DNA of 64,000 nucleotides. It comes from JAFEDN01 sp963818985 (GTDB lineage: Bacteria > Pseudomonadota > Gammaproteobacteria > Coxiellales > Coxiellaceae). Below, piece after piece: positions 8,938-17,639 of this stretch. The translations under genes were made by a program, and so were the position numbers. The notes beneath the pieces were generated by a model that was not told the origin of the DNA, made no database searches, and worked only from the letters and a program-made list of their open reading frames with translations. The first letter of the stretch is position 1. Every line of letters begins with the position of its first letter. The stretch is taken from the NCBI GenBank assembly GCA_963818985.1, contig CAWFUJ010000005.1:1-64000 (forward strand), given 5' to 3'.

Positions 8938-11337
8938 TAATAGCGTGCTCGATGAAGAAGAAGAAGATGATGATGAGCTCGAGCTCTTAGGGGTTTTCTT
9001 ATGGGGTAGTTTAGAAGCCTCCTCTATTTCTTTCGCTAGACTAGGAGGACCTTCTGCCTTAAACAAAAACGATTGTGGCCGTGGCAGAGAAGGCTCAACC
9101 GGCTCAGTGTTGCCTTTCATAACCTTATTCAAAGAAAAGAATGATGGCTTAGTGGCAGGAATAGGAGTAGGAGTAGGAGTAGGAGTAGAAGCCTTCGGAT
9201 AATTCGAGAACAATTCCTTAAAAGTCCCCCCTTGCGTCGTTAAAGTGGATGGTGGTGGAATAGGTCTTGGAGAACTTGTCCCCGGTCGCAATTGCGTCTG
9301 CGTAGGTGTGGGTGTGCGAGAACTTGGATTTTGAGTTACTACAGGTGACGAAAGATGATTGCGCTGTAGATGCCTTTCTTCTTTTCCCTCATTTGTATTT
9401 GGTTTATTATCCTCCATCTTTCGCAGTGGCTTTTCATCTACTTGCACTGCTAGCTGTAAAACTCCCTTCGGCTGCTTTTTCAGGCTTAGCATCTTAGCTG
9501 CTTCTAAATCTAGCTTTTCCTGTTCACTAGCAGTCGGAAGAATCGATCTTGACGATGGGCTTGGGCTATGACTATTTAGACTCGGGCTCGGGGTCGAATT
9601 CCGCGAACCGGAGAGGCGCAAACTACTAACAGGGGGTATGAATGGTGAGGGAGATGGAGACAATGATGATGATCCCAAATTTGAACTTTGTTGAGAAGAA
9701 GACGTTGATTGAGGTGGCATAGCTGAATCTAATATTTCAAAGGCTTTTTTAGACACAAAGATATTATTAATAAAACCTAATCTTTCAGTGAATCGCCCAT
9801 AATTTTGGGGATCGTCTAAAAGCGTTTTAACTGATAATACTAAAAGCTTTTTAAAATTCAATTCGTCCGCAGCAGTATTGAGCCGCTTATCTAACTCACT
9901 AATCGATGCAAAAATTTTGCTATCTGTTGAGTAACGAGGAGACGCCGTTGCCTTGAGCTTCCCTACTTCTGCTAATGTAGCCAACGCGCAATCCACTTCA
10001 ATACGCGCAAATAGCCATTGAATTGATCTATAAATATCGATAGGCAAAAATTTATCATCACGGTTATTCAAAATATATATTAGCTTGTCATAAAACCTCT
10101 TGGTTTCAGCCCAGCCTATTGTACTAACAACAGGGGCAAGGTATTTTATGATATAATTAAATATGCGCGCTGTTATATTCACACTTTGGCCTTCGATCAC
10201 CTCCATAATTTTAGCGCAGGTCCTATGAGGCCAACTAAATGTGAGATATTCTTCTCGTTTAAAATCAAAAGCCCTGCCAAAGTCATAGGAGCCCTTAAAA
10301 TTCGACTGCTCATTAAAAAGCTGTTGAGATAAAACCGTAAACCCATTTGCTATTTTCAACGCATTCCATAAATAATCAAAAAATGGTGCATGATTTTTTT
10401 TATAAGAAATTTCTGGATAGTTATGTTTAGCCAAATACCCTTGCATTGTTTCGCGTTTAGTTTTAGAAGGTACATTTGATTTAATATCAGCAGATTCAGC
10501 TTTGCTTTCAACGCCATTAATATACCAATTCAATAGATCATTTTCGCAGCGAATCGCCTTTTCGCTCGAACCAAAATTAACGACAAAACGAAATAGAAGT
10601 TCTTTGGTTTTTAATAAGGAATATTTCTGAGCCCATTCAGAGGGAGGCGTTGGAAAATACTGGTCCAAAACCTCAAACAAAAGCAACTGGGCTAAGCTTT
10701 GGCCTGAACGCAAGCATTCATTTTTTTCCTTTTCTGCCAACCATTCAAAGCGGATAGCGCGCTGAGCAATGATAAGGAATTTTTCCGGATGGAGTTCAAA
10801 AAATGCCTGCAGAATGTTTATCATACCCATAATAAACAATGGATTATCACGAGTGGAAACATAAGATTCATTTGTTTCTAGTTTTGAAGGCACATTTTTA
10901 ACAAAGTCCTCACATGCTTTTAACTCTTTCGGGCCACAAATTATATAGTTATTATAATCTCTAATTCTTAGATACTTATTTCGCCATTCATTTAATGCCT
11001 TTAGTTCTTTTTCTAAATCAGTCTTTTTAAACTCTCCGGGCGCTTTTTCTATTAATAAATCAAGTTCTTTAATTTCTGCATTGACTTCAATGTTTTTCTT
11101 TTTGAGCGCACGGTGTTCACCTTCCAGGATCTCTTCAATCACTTCACGTTCATCTACTAAAAGTTTTAGCAATGAAGCTTTTCTTTGGGAAAATAAGTCT
11201 TCTATCGAACTCTTTGGAGCAACTGGTGACAAAGTAGAGGTACTAGTTAAAGATGGCACAGGTGAATCTATTTTGGATTGAGGTAACGGTAGAGTTTGGG
11301 TAGTTTCTTTCTTATTTAAATTTGGTTTTCTTGACAT
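8932..11337 (-). CDS. Large orphan protein with Pro/Ser/Thr-rich C-terminal tail
   Basis: 801 residues, no recognised family. Residues ~1-45 are polar and Ser/Pro-rich. Residues ~45-110 are strongly charged and heptad-like (probable coiled coil). Residues ~110-545 look like a globular helical domain. From ~545 onward it is low complexity, with TPTPTP repeats, SPSPS runs and a 12-13-residue serine run just before the C-terminus. No signal peptide or membrane helix. Such architecture is common among host-directed or intracellular-lifestyle proteins in Legionellales, so a Dot/Icm-type effector is possible, but no secretion signal can be proven here. Single-gene transcript between convergent neighbours. 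Confidence 0.55.
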   Translation of the reverse strand: MSRKPNLNKKETTQTLPLPQSKIDSPVPSLTSTSTLSPVAPKSSIEDLFSQRKASLLKLLVDEREVIEEILEGEHRALKKKNIEVNAEIKELDLLIEKAPGEFKKTDLEKELKALNEWRNKYLRIRDYNNYIICGPKELKACEDFVKNVPSKLETNESYVSTRDNPLFIMGMINILQAFFELHPEKFLIIAQRAIRFEWLAEKEKNECLRSGQSLAQLLLFEVLDQYFPTPPSEWAQKYSLLKTKELLFRFVVNFGSSEKAIRCENDLLNWYINGVESKAESADIKSNVPSKTKRETMQGYLAKHNYPEISYKKNHAPFFDYLWNALKIANGFTVLSQQLFNEQSNFKGSYDFGRAFDFKREEYLTFSWPHRTCAKIMEVIEGQSVNITARIFNYIIKYLAPVVSTIGWAETKRFYDKLIYILNNRDDKFLPIDIYRSIQWLFARIEVDCALATLAEVGKLKATASPRYSTDSKIFASISELDKRLNTAADELNFKKLLVLSVKTLLDDPQNYGRFTERLGFINNIFVSKKAFEILDSAMPPQSTSSSQQSSNLGSSSLSPSPSPFIPPVSSLRLSGSRNSTPSPSLNSHSPSPSSRSILPTASEQEKLDLEAAKMLSLKKQPKGVLQLAVQVDEKPLRKMEDNKPNTNEGKEERHLQRNHLSSPVVTQNPSSRTPTPTQTQLRPGTSSPRPIPPPSTLTTQGGTFKELFSNYPKASTPTPTPTPIPATKPSFFSLNKVMKGNTEPVEPSLPRPQSFLFKAEGPPSLAKEIEEASKLPHKKTPKSSSSSSSSSSSSSTLLS
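9163..9186. repeat. Microsatellite (AGGAGT)x4 in the orphan gene
   Basis: Four tandem copies of AGGAGT, encoding Thr-Pro dipeptides on the minus strand. The unit is 6 bases, so copy-number change would keep the frame and only lengthen or shorten the TP stretch. Confidence 0.8.
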
Positions 11338-11451
11338 TTTATTATTCCTACATAAGCATAAATGGAATTCATATTAAAATAATGTTGTCACAAAAGCAAG
11401 CAGATCTTGGTGCTTTTCAACGCTACCCAACTCTGCTAACGATTAAATTCT

Positions 11452-11486
11452 CTCATTCCCCTCACCCAGAGGGAGAGGGGAATGAG
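11452..11486. repeat. Family B palindrome (copy B5), 12-bp perfect arms
   Basis: CTCATTCCCCTC (11452-11463) and its exact complement GAGGGGAATGAG (11475-11486) flank an 11-base centre. It lies in the divergent region between the orphan gene and prlC, where a terminator would not be expected, showing that the family is not just a terminator set. Confidence 0.75.
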
Positions 11487-11521
11487 TTGCCTTAAGTTGT
11501 GCTAAATGTTTTAATTATCAA

Positions 11522-13549
11522 ATGAAAACTCACAATATGCCCAAATTTAGCACAATTAAACCGGCGCAAATCCCAGAGGAATTAAAAGCTCTGCTTGATC
11601 GGAACCGACAACAAATCACCAAAATTTTATCCACCACCGAACCTTTTACTTGGGAAAATTTGCTGCAGCCTTTGGAAGAGCTGGACGAGGGCCTCCATCA
11701 TTTTTGGTCGCCTATCAATCATCTTAATGCCGTTGCCAACAGTCCAGCTATCCGTGAAGCATATAACGCAAGCCTGCCCTTACTATCTGATTACCAAACT
11801 GAAATTGGCCATAATCAAGCTTTGTACCAAGCTATTAGGCAAGTCGCCGAAGGTCCTAATTATCCGCAATTAGACAATGCCCAAAAAATGGTGCTCAAGC
11901 ACCTGCTCCGAGATTTTAAGTTAGCCGGTGTAGCCTTAAATGAGAAGGATAAAAAACTTTTTGCGGAACTCAGTAAAGAACTTTCACAATTAACAACTCT
12001 TTTTGAAGAGCATGTACTAGATGCCACTCAAGGATGGAGCAAACATATTACCGATGCCGGGCTACTCAGCGGCTTACCAGAAATTGCTATCCAAGCTGCA
12101 GAACAAGCGGCTCAACAAAAACATTTATCCGGATGGTTATTTACTTTGGAAGCCCCTTCATACTTAGCGGTTATGTTGAACGCGGATTCCAGTGTGTTAC
12201 GTCAGGAAATGTATACTGCGTTTGTGACTCGCGCTTCCGATCAAGGGCCCCAAGCGGGGCAATGGGATAATAGCCATGTCATGCAAGATATTCTGCAGCG
12301 TCGTTTAGAAAAAGCCAAATTACTGGGCTTTGATAACTTTGCGCAGCTATCCTTAGTACCAAAAATGTTATCAGAAACGCGAGCTGTTATAGAGTTCCTT
12401 GAACATTTACTCAAAGCCAGCAAAGCCAAAGCGCAACAAGAATTTGATCAATTGACTGAGTTTGCAAAAAAAACCGCTGGCATAACTCAACTACAGCCCT
12501 GGGATGTGCCCTACTACAGCGAAAAACTGCGTCAGCAGCGTTATGCGCTCTCCCAAGATGAATTACGGCGTTACTTTCCACTCGACAAAGTGCTCTCAGG
12601 TTTAATGACAATTATCAACCGATTATTTGGTGTGGAAATGAAAATAGTCACAGGTGTAGACACCTGGCACCCCGACGTAAAATGTTGTGCAATGTATGAT
12701 CAAAAGGGTGAATTGCGTAGTTATATTTATTTGGATATTTACGCCCGTCAACATAAACGCGGCGGTGCGTGGATGGATGAGTATTGTGTGCGCAGGCGCT
12801 TAGCTGATGGCAGTATTCAAACGCCTATCGCTTTTCTGACCTGCAATTTTCAAGCGCCGGTGGGGAACAAACCTTCTCTGCTCACCCATGAAGAAGTAGA
12901 AACTTTGTTTCATGAATTTGGCCACTGTCTGCAACACATGTTATCGCAGGTTGATTATGCGCCCGTTTCTGGAATTAATGGCATTCCCTGGGATGCTGTG
13001 GAAATTCCCAGTCAATTTTTAGAAAATTGGACTTGGGAACAAGAATCTTTGCAATACATTGCCGAACATTATCAAACTAAAGAACCATTACCCGATGATC
13101 TTTTACAGAAGATGAAGCGTGGTAAAAATTTTCAACAAGCCATGCAAATGCTTCGGCAATTAGAATTTGCCCTCTTTGATTTCCAATTGCATATGCATTT
13201 TGACCCGCAAAAACCTCAGCAAATTAAGCAAATTTTGGACCAAGTGCGTTCAAAAACAGCGCTTATCCCCGTCCCCGAATTTAATCGCTTTCAAAATAGC
13301 TTTACTCATGTTTTTAGTGGCGGCTATGCGGCGGGTTATTATAGTTACAAATGGGCCGAAGTAATGGCTTGCGATGCGTTTGATTTATTTAAAGAAAAAG
13401 GCATCTTCGATCCGGTCACTAGTCAAAAATTCCTACATACTTTTATGGAAAGTGGAGGCACAGTTGAACCGCTTGAATTGTTTATTCAATTCCGCGGCCG
13501 TCCACCGAAAGTGGAACCCTTATTGGAGCAGACGGGAATTATTAGCTAG
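11522..13549 (+). CDS. prlC: Oligopeptidase A (M3 metallopeptidase)
   Basis: Cytosolic zinc endopeptidase degrading signal peptides and other oligopeptides. The zinc motif HEFGH occurs in the segment VETLFHEFGHCLQHML at about residues 457-472, with the third ligand expected in the downstream EIPSQFLENW helix. Length 675 matches the family. The N-terminal helical domain (ADE and KEL-rich stretches) is complete. The two M16-family genes downstream follow after a family C repeat. Confidence 0.95.
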   Translation: MKTHNMPKFSTIKPAQIPEELKALLDRNRQQITKILSTTEPFTWENLLQPLEELDEGLHHFWSPINHLNAVANSPAIREAYNASLPLLSDYQTEIGHNQALYQAIRQVAEGPNYPQLDNAQKMVLKHLLRDFKLAGVALNEKDKKLFAELSKELSQLTTLFEEHVLDATQGWSKHITDAGLLSGLPEIAIQAAEQAAQQKHLSGWLFTLEAPSYLAVMLNADSSVLRQEMYTAFVTRASDQGPQAGQWDNSHVMQDILQRRLEKAKLLGFDNFAQLSLVPKMLSETRAVIEFLEHLLKASKAKAQQEFDQLTEFAKKTAGITQLQPWDVPYYSEKLRQQRYALSQDELRRYFPLDKVLSGLMTIINRLFGVEMKIVTGVDTWHPDVKCCAMYDQKGELRSYIYLDIYARQHKRGGAWMDEYCVRRRLADGSIQTPIAFLTCNFQAPVGNKPSLLTHEEVETLFHEFGHCLQHMLSQVDYAPVSGINGIPWDAVEIPSQFLENWTWEQESLQYIAEHYQTKEPLPDDLLQKMKRGKNFQQAMQMLRQLEFALFDFQLHMHFDPQKPQQIKQILDQVRSKTALIPVPEFNRFQNSFTHVFSGGYAAGYYSYKWAEVMACDAFDLFKEKGIFDPVTSQKFLHTFMESGGTVEPLELFIQFRGRPPKVEPLLEQTGIIS

Positions 13550-13568
13550 TGCGTCATCGCGCGCACAC

Positions 13569-13664
13569 AAGCCTGTCATCCCGCCGGTCAAGCCGCGGGA
13601 TGACAGGCTTGTACGTGGCGGCGACGACAGGTCTGTGCGCGGGATGATAGGCCCTGCCGCGTGA
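13569..13664. repeat. Family C palindrome (copy C1) plus a decayed second unit
   Basis: AAGCCTGTCATCCCGC (13569-13584) and its exact complement (13595-13610) form a 16-bp stem. A further, degenerate GCGGGATGATAGG-like segment follows to about 13664. Located between prlC and the first M16 gene. Confidence 0.75.
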
Positions 13665-13710
13665 TGAAGATGTTATGCGCTTGTGCGAGTCTATAAAAAA
13701 GGATTAATTT

Positions 13711-15075
13711 ATGGAGAAATATTTTATTAATCGACCAAAAAAAATTGGTATTTATCTAGCATTCATATTATTCATTTTCCCGTCTATGCTTTGGGCAGCA
13801 GAGTCCAAACCCAATATCCGCGTCAGTGAATTCCAGCTCAAGAATGGCCTTAAACTGATAGTGAAAGAAGATCATCGCGCCCCAGTGGTGTTATCCTCGA
13901 TTTGGTATAAAGTCGGTTCCAGTTATGAACCAAGGGGTATTACCGGAATTTCACACGCCTTAGAGCACATGATGTTCCGAGGCACAAAAAAGTACGGCCC
14001 TGGTCAATTAGCCCGATTAATCAACGCGAATGGCGGCGATCAAAATGCAATGACTTCCGATGATTTTACCTTTTACTATCAAACCCTCCCGGCTGATCAG
14101 CTTGAACTGAGTTTTACGCTTGAGGCAGACCGCATGCAAAATCTCAGCATCGAGGAAAGTGCTTTTCTCAAAGAAATTCAAGTGGTCATGGAAGAACGAC
14201 GGATGCGTACCGAGGATAATCCACAAGCATTAACCGTGGAACGTTTTAATGCAATTGCTTTTATCAACAATCCTTATAGCCACCCCGTGGTCGGATGGAT
14301 GAGTGATTTGCAGCAGATGACCGTCGAGGATTTACGCAGTTGGTACCATCAATGGTATATCCCAAACAATGCACTCATTATTGTCGTTGGAAATGTGCAA
14401 CCACAGCAAGTCTATGCGCTAGCTGAAAAATATTTTGCCTCAATTAAGCCCGGAAATTTGGTTAGCCCAAGGCCAACTGAAGAAGTTTCTGCACTTGGAA
14501 TTCGACGGATTGAGGTCAGCATCCCTGCCAAACTTCCCCTGTTGCTTTTTGGTTATAATACCCCATCATTAACTAAGACTTCTAAAAATCAACAAGACCC
14601 TTATGTATTGATGGTATTGACTTATTTATTAGGTGGTGGTGAAAGTTCGCGCCTTAATCGCGACATAGTACGTGGTCAGCAACTGGCTGCAAGCGCTTCT
14701 GCTTATTACAGTATTTATAATTTATATAGCAACTTACTGTCTCTGACGTTGACTCCCTCTAAGCAAACATCTCTGGCGACTCTTGAAAATGTTTTATCTA
14801 ATGCTCTAACCCAATTACAAACCCAAATGGTGGATGCGACAGAGCTACAACGGGCAAAAGCTTTGATAATCGCCGAACATGTGTATGATCAAGATTCCTT
14901 ACTTTCCCAGGCCATTAGCTTAGCAATGCCAGAAGTGAATAATTTATCTTGGCGTTTGGAAGATGAATTCACCCAGCGAATTGAAGCGGTGACCGCAGAT
15001 CAAGTGTTAGCCGCAGCCAAAAAATATTTGGTCAAAACAGAATTGACGATAGGCAGCTTACAACCCAGTACATGA
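13711..15075 (+). CDS. M16 family zinc peptidase, active subunit
   Basis: Periplasmic or outer-membrane-facing processing-peptidase-like protein. The first ~30 residues form a signal peptide (YLAFILFIFPSMLWAAE). The inverted zinc motif HALEH is present at residues 82-86, with the downstream glutamate expected in the VVMEERRMR helix. A C-terminal half without zinc ligands follows. At 454 residues this is the usual size for one half of a two-protein M16 system. The next gene codes for a partner lacking the zinc motif, the arrangement of two-gene M16 peptidases such as the YmxG/PqqL-like pairs of proteobacteria. Confidence 0.9.
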   Translation: MEKYFINRPKKIGIYLAFILFIFPSMLWAAESKPNIRVSEFQLKNGLKLIVKEDHRAPVVLSSIWYKVGSSYEPRGITGISHALEHMMFRGTKKYGPGQLARLINANGGDQNAMTSDDFTFYYQTLPADQLELSFTLEADRMQNLSIEESAFLKEIQVVMEERRMRTEDNPQALTVERFNAIAFINNPYSHPVVGWMSDLQQMTVEDLRSWYHQWYIPNNALIIVVGNVQPQQVYALAEKYFASIKPGNLVSPRPTEEVSALGIRRIEVSIPAKLPLLLFGYNTPSLTKTSKNQQDPYVLMVLTYLLGGGESSRLNRDIVRGQQLAASASAYYSIYNLYSNLLSLTLTPSKQTSLATLENVLSNALTQLQTQMVDATELQRAKALIIAEHVYDQDSLLSQAISLAMPEVNNLSWRLEDEFTQRIEAVTADQVLAAAKKYLVKTELTIGSLQPST

Positions 15076-15092
15076 TACGGTGACGAAATTGT

Positions 15093-15134
15093 CATCCGGA
15101 GCAATGTCATCCCGCGGCTTGACCGCAGGATGAC
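15093..15134. repeat. Family C palindrome (copy C2)
   Basis: Core GTCATCCCGCGG..CCGCAGGATGAC at 15106-15134, with one mismatch in the stem, preceded by a truncated GTCATCCGG. It sits between the two M16 genes, so it would be transcribed if they share an mRNA. Confidence 0.7.
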
Positions 15135-15193
15135 AAGACAGGATAGGCTGCCCGTGATGACGAATATAACCGCCTTAAATTGGAGAAAAGAAC

Positions 15194-16516
15194 ATGGCAA
15201 AACGATTACTCATTCATTTTTGTTTAATGGTGATTTGTCTCAATCTAACTTTCCTAGCGACTGCACAAGCAAATAGACGGCCATTACTGACGATTCAAAA
15301 CTGGAAAACTTCTCAAGGGACACCCGTTTATTTTGTTCAAGCTCCTGAATTACCGATGGTCGATATTCGAATAATTTTCACTGCCGGATCGGCTTACGAT
15401 GGCGATGCATGGGGTCTCTCCAATTTAGTTGCTAACATGCTCGATGAAGGTAGCAAACAACATAACGCCGATCAAATTGCTGCAACCTTTGATCAGGTCG
15501 GCGCCAAATTTAATAGAAATACCAGTCGCGATTTTGTCACTTTATCGCTACGCAGTTTAAGTGATCCTAAATATTTTACCACTGCTTTACAAATGTTTAC
15601 TGAAGTTTTAAGCAATGCTAATTTTCCTGCACAAGCGTTAGAGCGAGTGCGGCAACAAACCTTAGCAGAAATTCGTCAAGACCAACAGGAACCTTCAACA
15701 GTGGCCATGAACGCCTTTTATAACGAACTATACGCCACACATCCTTATGGACACCCTATTATTGGCACGACCGAAACCATTAACCAGATGACTTCTTTGC
15801 AAGTTCAAACATTTTATCAAAGTTTTTATGCGGCCCATAATGCCAAAATTATTTTAGTGGGCAATTTACAACGCGATGCAGCACAAAAAATTGCGCAAGA
15901 CTTAATGTCATCAATACCTCTAGGAAATACAGCGCCAACCCTAACTATCCCTTCAACGTACACGCCAATGACTAAAGACATCGCCTTTCCCTCTCAGCAA
16001 ACCACTATGGTCGTAGGACAATTTGGGATTGACCGGCAAAATCCTCAATATTTTCCATTGATGGTAGGTAACTATTTGCTAGGACAAATGCCACTCGGCT
16101 CGATATTGTTCGAGCAAGTGCGTAACCAGAAGGGCCTTGCTTACGGCGTTTCAAGTTCGATTCCATTGCTCAGTTATCGGGGACCCTTTTTAGTAAAATT
16201 GCAAACTCGATCCACAGAAAAAAAACCTGCACTACAGATTGTGCAACAAGTTTTAAAAAACTTTGTTGATCAAGGGCCTTCAGCAGCTCAATTAGAGTTG
16301 GCTAAACAAAATCTTATTAAAAATTTCCCGCTTAATTTAGCCACTAATGATGACATTGCCTCAGCGTTAACCCAAATCGCTGCAAATAATTGGCCCCTGG
16401 ATTATTTAGATACTTTTCATGACAAGGTTAGCACCGTCACCATAGAGCAGGTTAAGCAAGCGTTTCAAGGATTACTCGTACCCGATAAAATGTCGACGAT
16501 TTCTGTAGGCCCGTGA
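15194..16516 (+). CDS. M16 family peptidase, non-catalytic partner
   Basis: Signal peptide of about 27 residues (HFCLMVICLNLTFLATAQA). The position of the zinc motif is occupied by LSNLVANMLDEG, so HxxEH is absent and this subunit is expected to hold substrate rather than cut it. The rest keeps the M16 pattern, including NAKIILVGN and the C-terminal RNQKGLAYGVSS block. It follows the catalytic gene and precedes rsmD with a 4-base overlap (stop TGA and start ATG of rsmD). Confidence 0.9.
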   Translation: MAKRLLIHFCLMVICLNLTFLATAQANRRPLLTIQNWKTSQGTPVYFVQAPELPMVDIRIIFTAGSAYDGDAWGLSNLVANMLDEGSKQHNADQIAATFDQVGAKFNRNTSRDFVTLSLRSLSDPKYFTTALQMFTEVLSNANFPAQALERVRQQTLAEIRQDQQEPSTVAMNAFYNELYATHPYGHPIIGTTETINQMTSLQVQTFYQSFYAAHNAKIILVGNLQRDAAQKIAQDLMSSIPLGNTAPTLTIPSTYTPMTKDIAFPSQQTTMVVGQFGIDRQNPQYFPLMVGNYLLGQMPLGSILFEQVRNQKGLAYGVSSSIPLLSYRGPFLVKLQTRSTEKKPALQIVQQVLKNFVDQGPSAAQLELAKQNLIKNFPLNLATNDDIASALTQIAANNWPLDYLDTFHDKVSTVTIEQVKQAFQGLLVPDKMSTISVGP

Positions 16517-17073
16517 TGAATTCGGTGCGTATCATTGCCGGCGCATGGCGAAGCAGACGAATTCATTTTGCTGATCTCCCAGAGTTACGACCCACTCAAG
16601 ATCGAATTCGGGAAACTTTATTTAATTGGCTATCACCTTATATTGAAGGCTCGCGTTGTTTGGACTTATTTGCCGGCAGTGGGATACTAAGTTTTGAAGC
16701 TTTATCTCGGGGTGGTGCTTTTGCCTGCTTAGTTGATAGTCATCCGCAAGTGTTGCGGGCATTACAAGATAATGTCCAACGTTTATCGATTAGTGCTGAC
16801 CAAATCGCGATTATTCGTGGAAAATGTCCACAATCGGTGCCCCCTTTACCAGGAACACCGTTTAATATTATTTTTTTAGACCCACCCTTTCAAAAAAATT
16901 TAATTCTTCCGAGCATTCAATGGCTACGCGACAATCAGTACATCGCACCCGCTTCTTGGATCTACATAGAAATGGAAAAAAAATTGACTTTAGAATTACC
17001 CCTCCATTGGCAAATATATCGACAAAAAAAAACTGCTAGCTTAATTTATCAACTCATTAAAATTGAGAAATAG
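16513..17073 (+). CDS. rsmD: 16S rRNA (guanine966-N2)-methyltransferase
   Basis: SAM-dependent methyltransferase modifying G966 of 16S rRNA. Motifs in order: RIIAGAWRSRRI at the N-terminus, LRPTQDRIRETLFNWL, the SAM-binding CLDLFAGSGILSFEALSRG, and the catalytic DPPF at about residues 123-126. Length 186 is normal. The ATGA overlap with the upstream M16 gene implies translational coupling. A perfect 32-bp inverted repeat follows 3 bases after the stop. Confidence 0.95.
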   Translation: MMNSVRIIAGAWRSRRIHFADLPELRPTQDRIRETLFNWLSPYIEGSRCLDLFAGSGILSFEALSRGGAFACLVDSHPQVLRALQDNVQRLSISADQIAIIRGKCPQSVPPLPGTPFNIIFLDPPFQKNLILPSIQWLRDNQYIAPASWIYIEMEKKLTLELPLHWQIYRQKKTASLIYQLIKIEK

Positions 17074-17076
17074 TTA

Positions 17077-17147
17077 TTATTCTGGATACCGGCCTTCGCC
17101 GGTATGACTTGCGGTGTCATACCGGCGAAGGCCGGTATCCAGAATAA
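17077..17147. repeat. Family D palindrome (copy D1): perfect 32-bp inverted repeat
   Basis: Arms 17077-17108 and 17116-17147 are exact complements, separated by 7 bases. Each arm contains the smaller palindrome ACCGGCCTTCGCCGGT. Reading through it gives the well-known spurious peptide IPAKAGIQ, so open frames here are not genes. It lies between rsmD and the next small gene. Confidence 0.9.
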
Positions 17148-17164
17148 ATATATGTTATTATTCG

Positions 17165-17596
17165 ATGATGAAAAAATTACTAAGCTTGACAGTGATTTAT
17201 ATATTTCTAAATTTATTGATGTTACCAGCTGCATTAGCGGAAGAGATTATTTGGAAGGTAACCGAAGTCAGCGCGATTCCTCGTCAGGTGGGCATATCGG
17301 CTGAATATTGTCAGCAATTTACTCCTAATTTTTATATCGGTTCAATAGAAAAATTAATGCAAGAAGGGGTAAAATCACGTAATGGCTTGTCAATAAAATA
17401 TCGAAGCATCAACCGACATGAACAACACGGTCTTTATTTCACTGAAATTGAAATCCTGATGTCACGCCGACTAGAATATCCACCACCTTGGTTCGATACG
17501 ATGTACATTCACTTACAGCAATTAACGGCTAATGGCCCAGCCGATGGGGTGTGGAGCACTCATCGTTGCAAAGGCCGTTTGATCTTTCAGCCGTAA
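17165..17596 (+). CDS. Small exported protein of unknown function
   Basis: 143 residues from ATG 17165 (MMKKLLSLTVIYIFLNL..), giving a clear signal peptide that ends near ALAEE. An upstream in-frame start at 17114 lies inside the family D repeat and would destroy the signal peptide, so it is rejected. Two cysteines (YCQQF, HRCKG) could form a periplasmic disulfide. The ribosome-binding site is poor. I do not recognise the family; the sequence looks like a small periplasmic or cell-surface protein. Confidence 0.6.
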   Translation: MMKKLLSLTVIYIFLNLLMLPAALAEEIIWKVTEVSAIPRQVGISAEYCQQFTPNFYIGSIEKLMQEGVKSRNGLSIKYRSINRHEQHGLYFTEIEILMSRRLEYPPPWFDTMYIHLQQLTANGPADGVWSTHRCKGRLIFQP

Positions 17597-17597
17597 T

Positions 17598-17622
17598 TTC
17601 CTCTCCCACCAGGGAGAGGGGA
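17598..17622. terminator. Family B palindrome (copy B6) between convergent genes
   Basis: TCCTCTCCC..GGGAGAGGGGA between the ends of the exported protein gene and the convergent acetolactate decarboxylase gene; a plausible bidirectional terminator. Confidence 0.55.
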
Positions 17623-17639
17623 AGTACTATATAGCAATC

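Noticed and set aside
8945..9202. Plus-strand open frame rich in Glu/Asp/Gly/Val opposite the 801-residue orphan.
   Set aside because: It is the antisense of serine and Thr-Pro microsatellites; no ribosome-binding site and no family resemblance.
17104..17304. Open frame containing VIPAKAGIQ read through the family D palindrome.
   Set aside because: This is the well-known spurious translation of a common palindromic repeat; the real small gene starts at 17165 in another frame.
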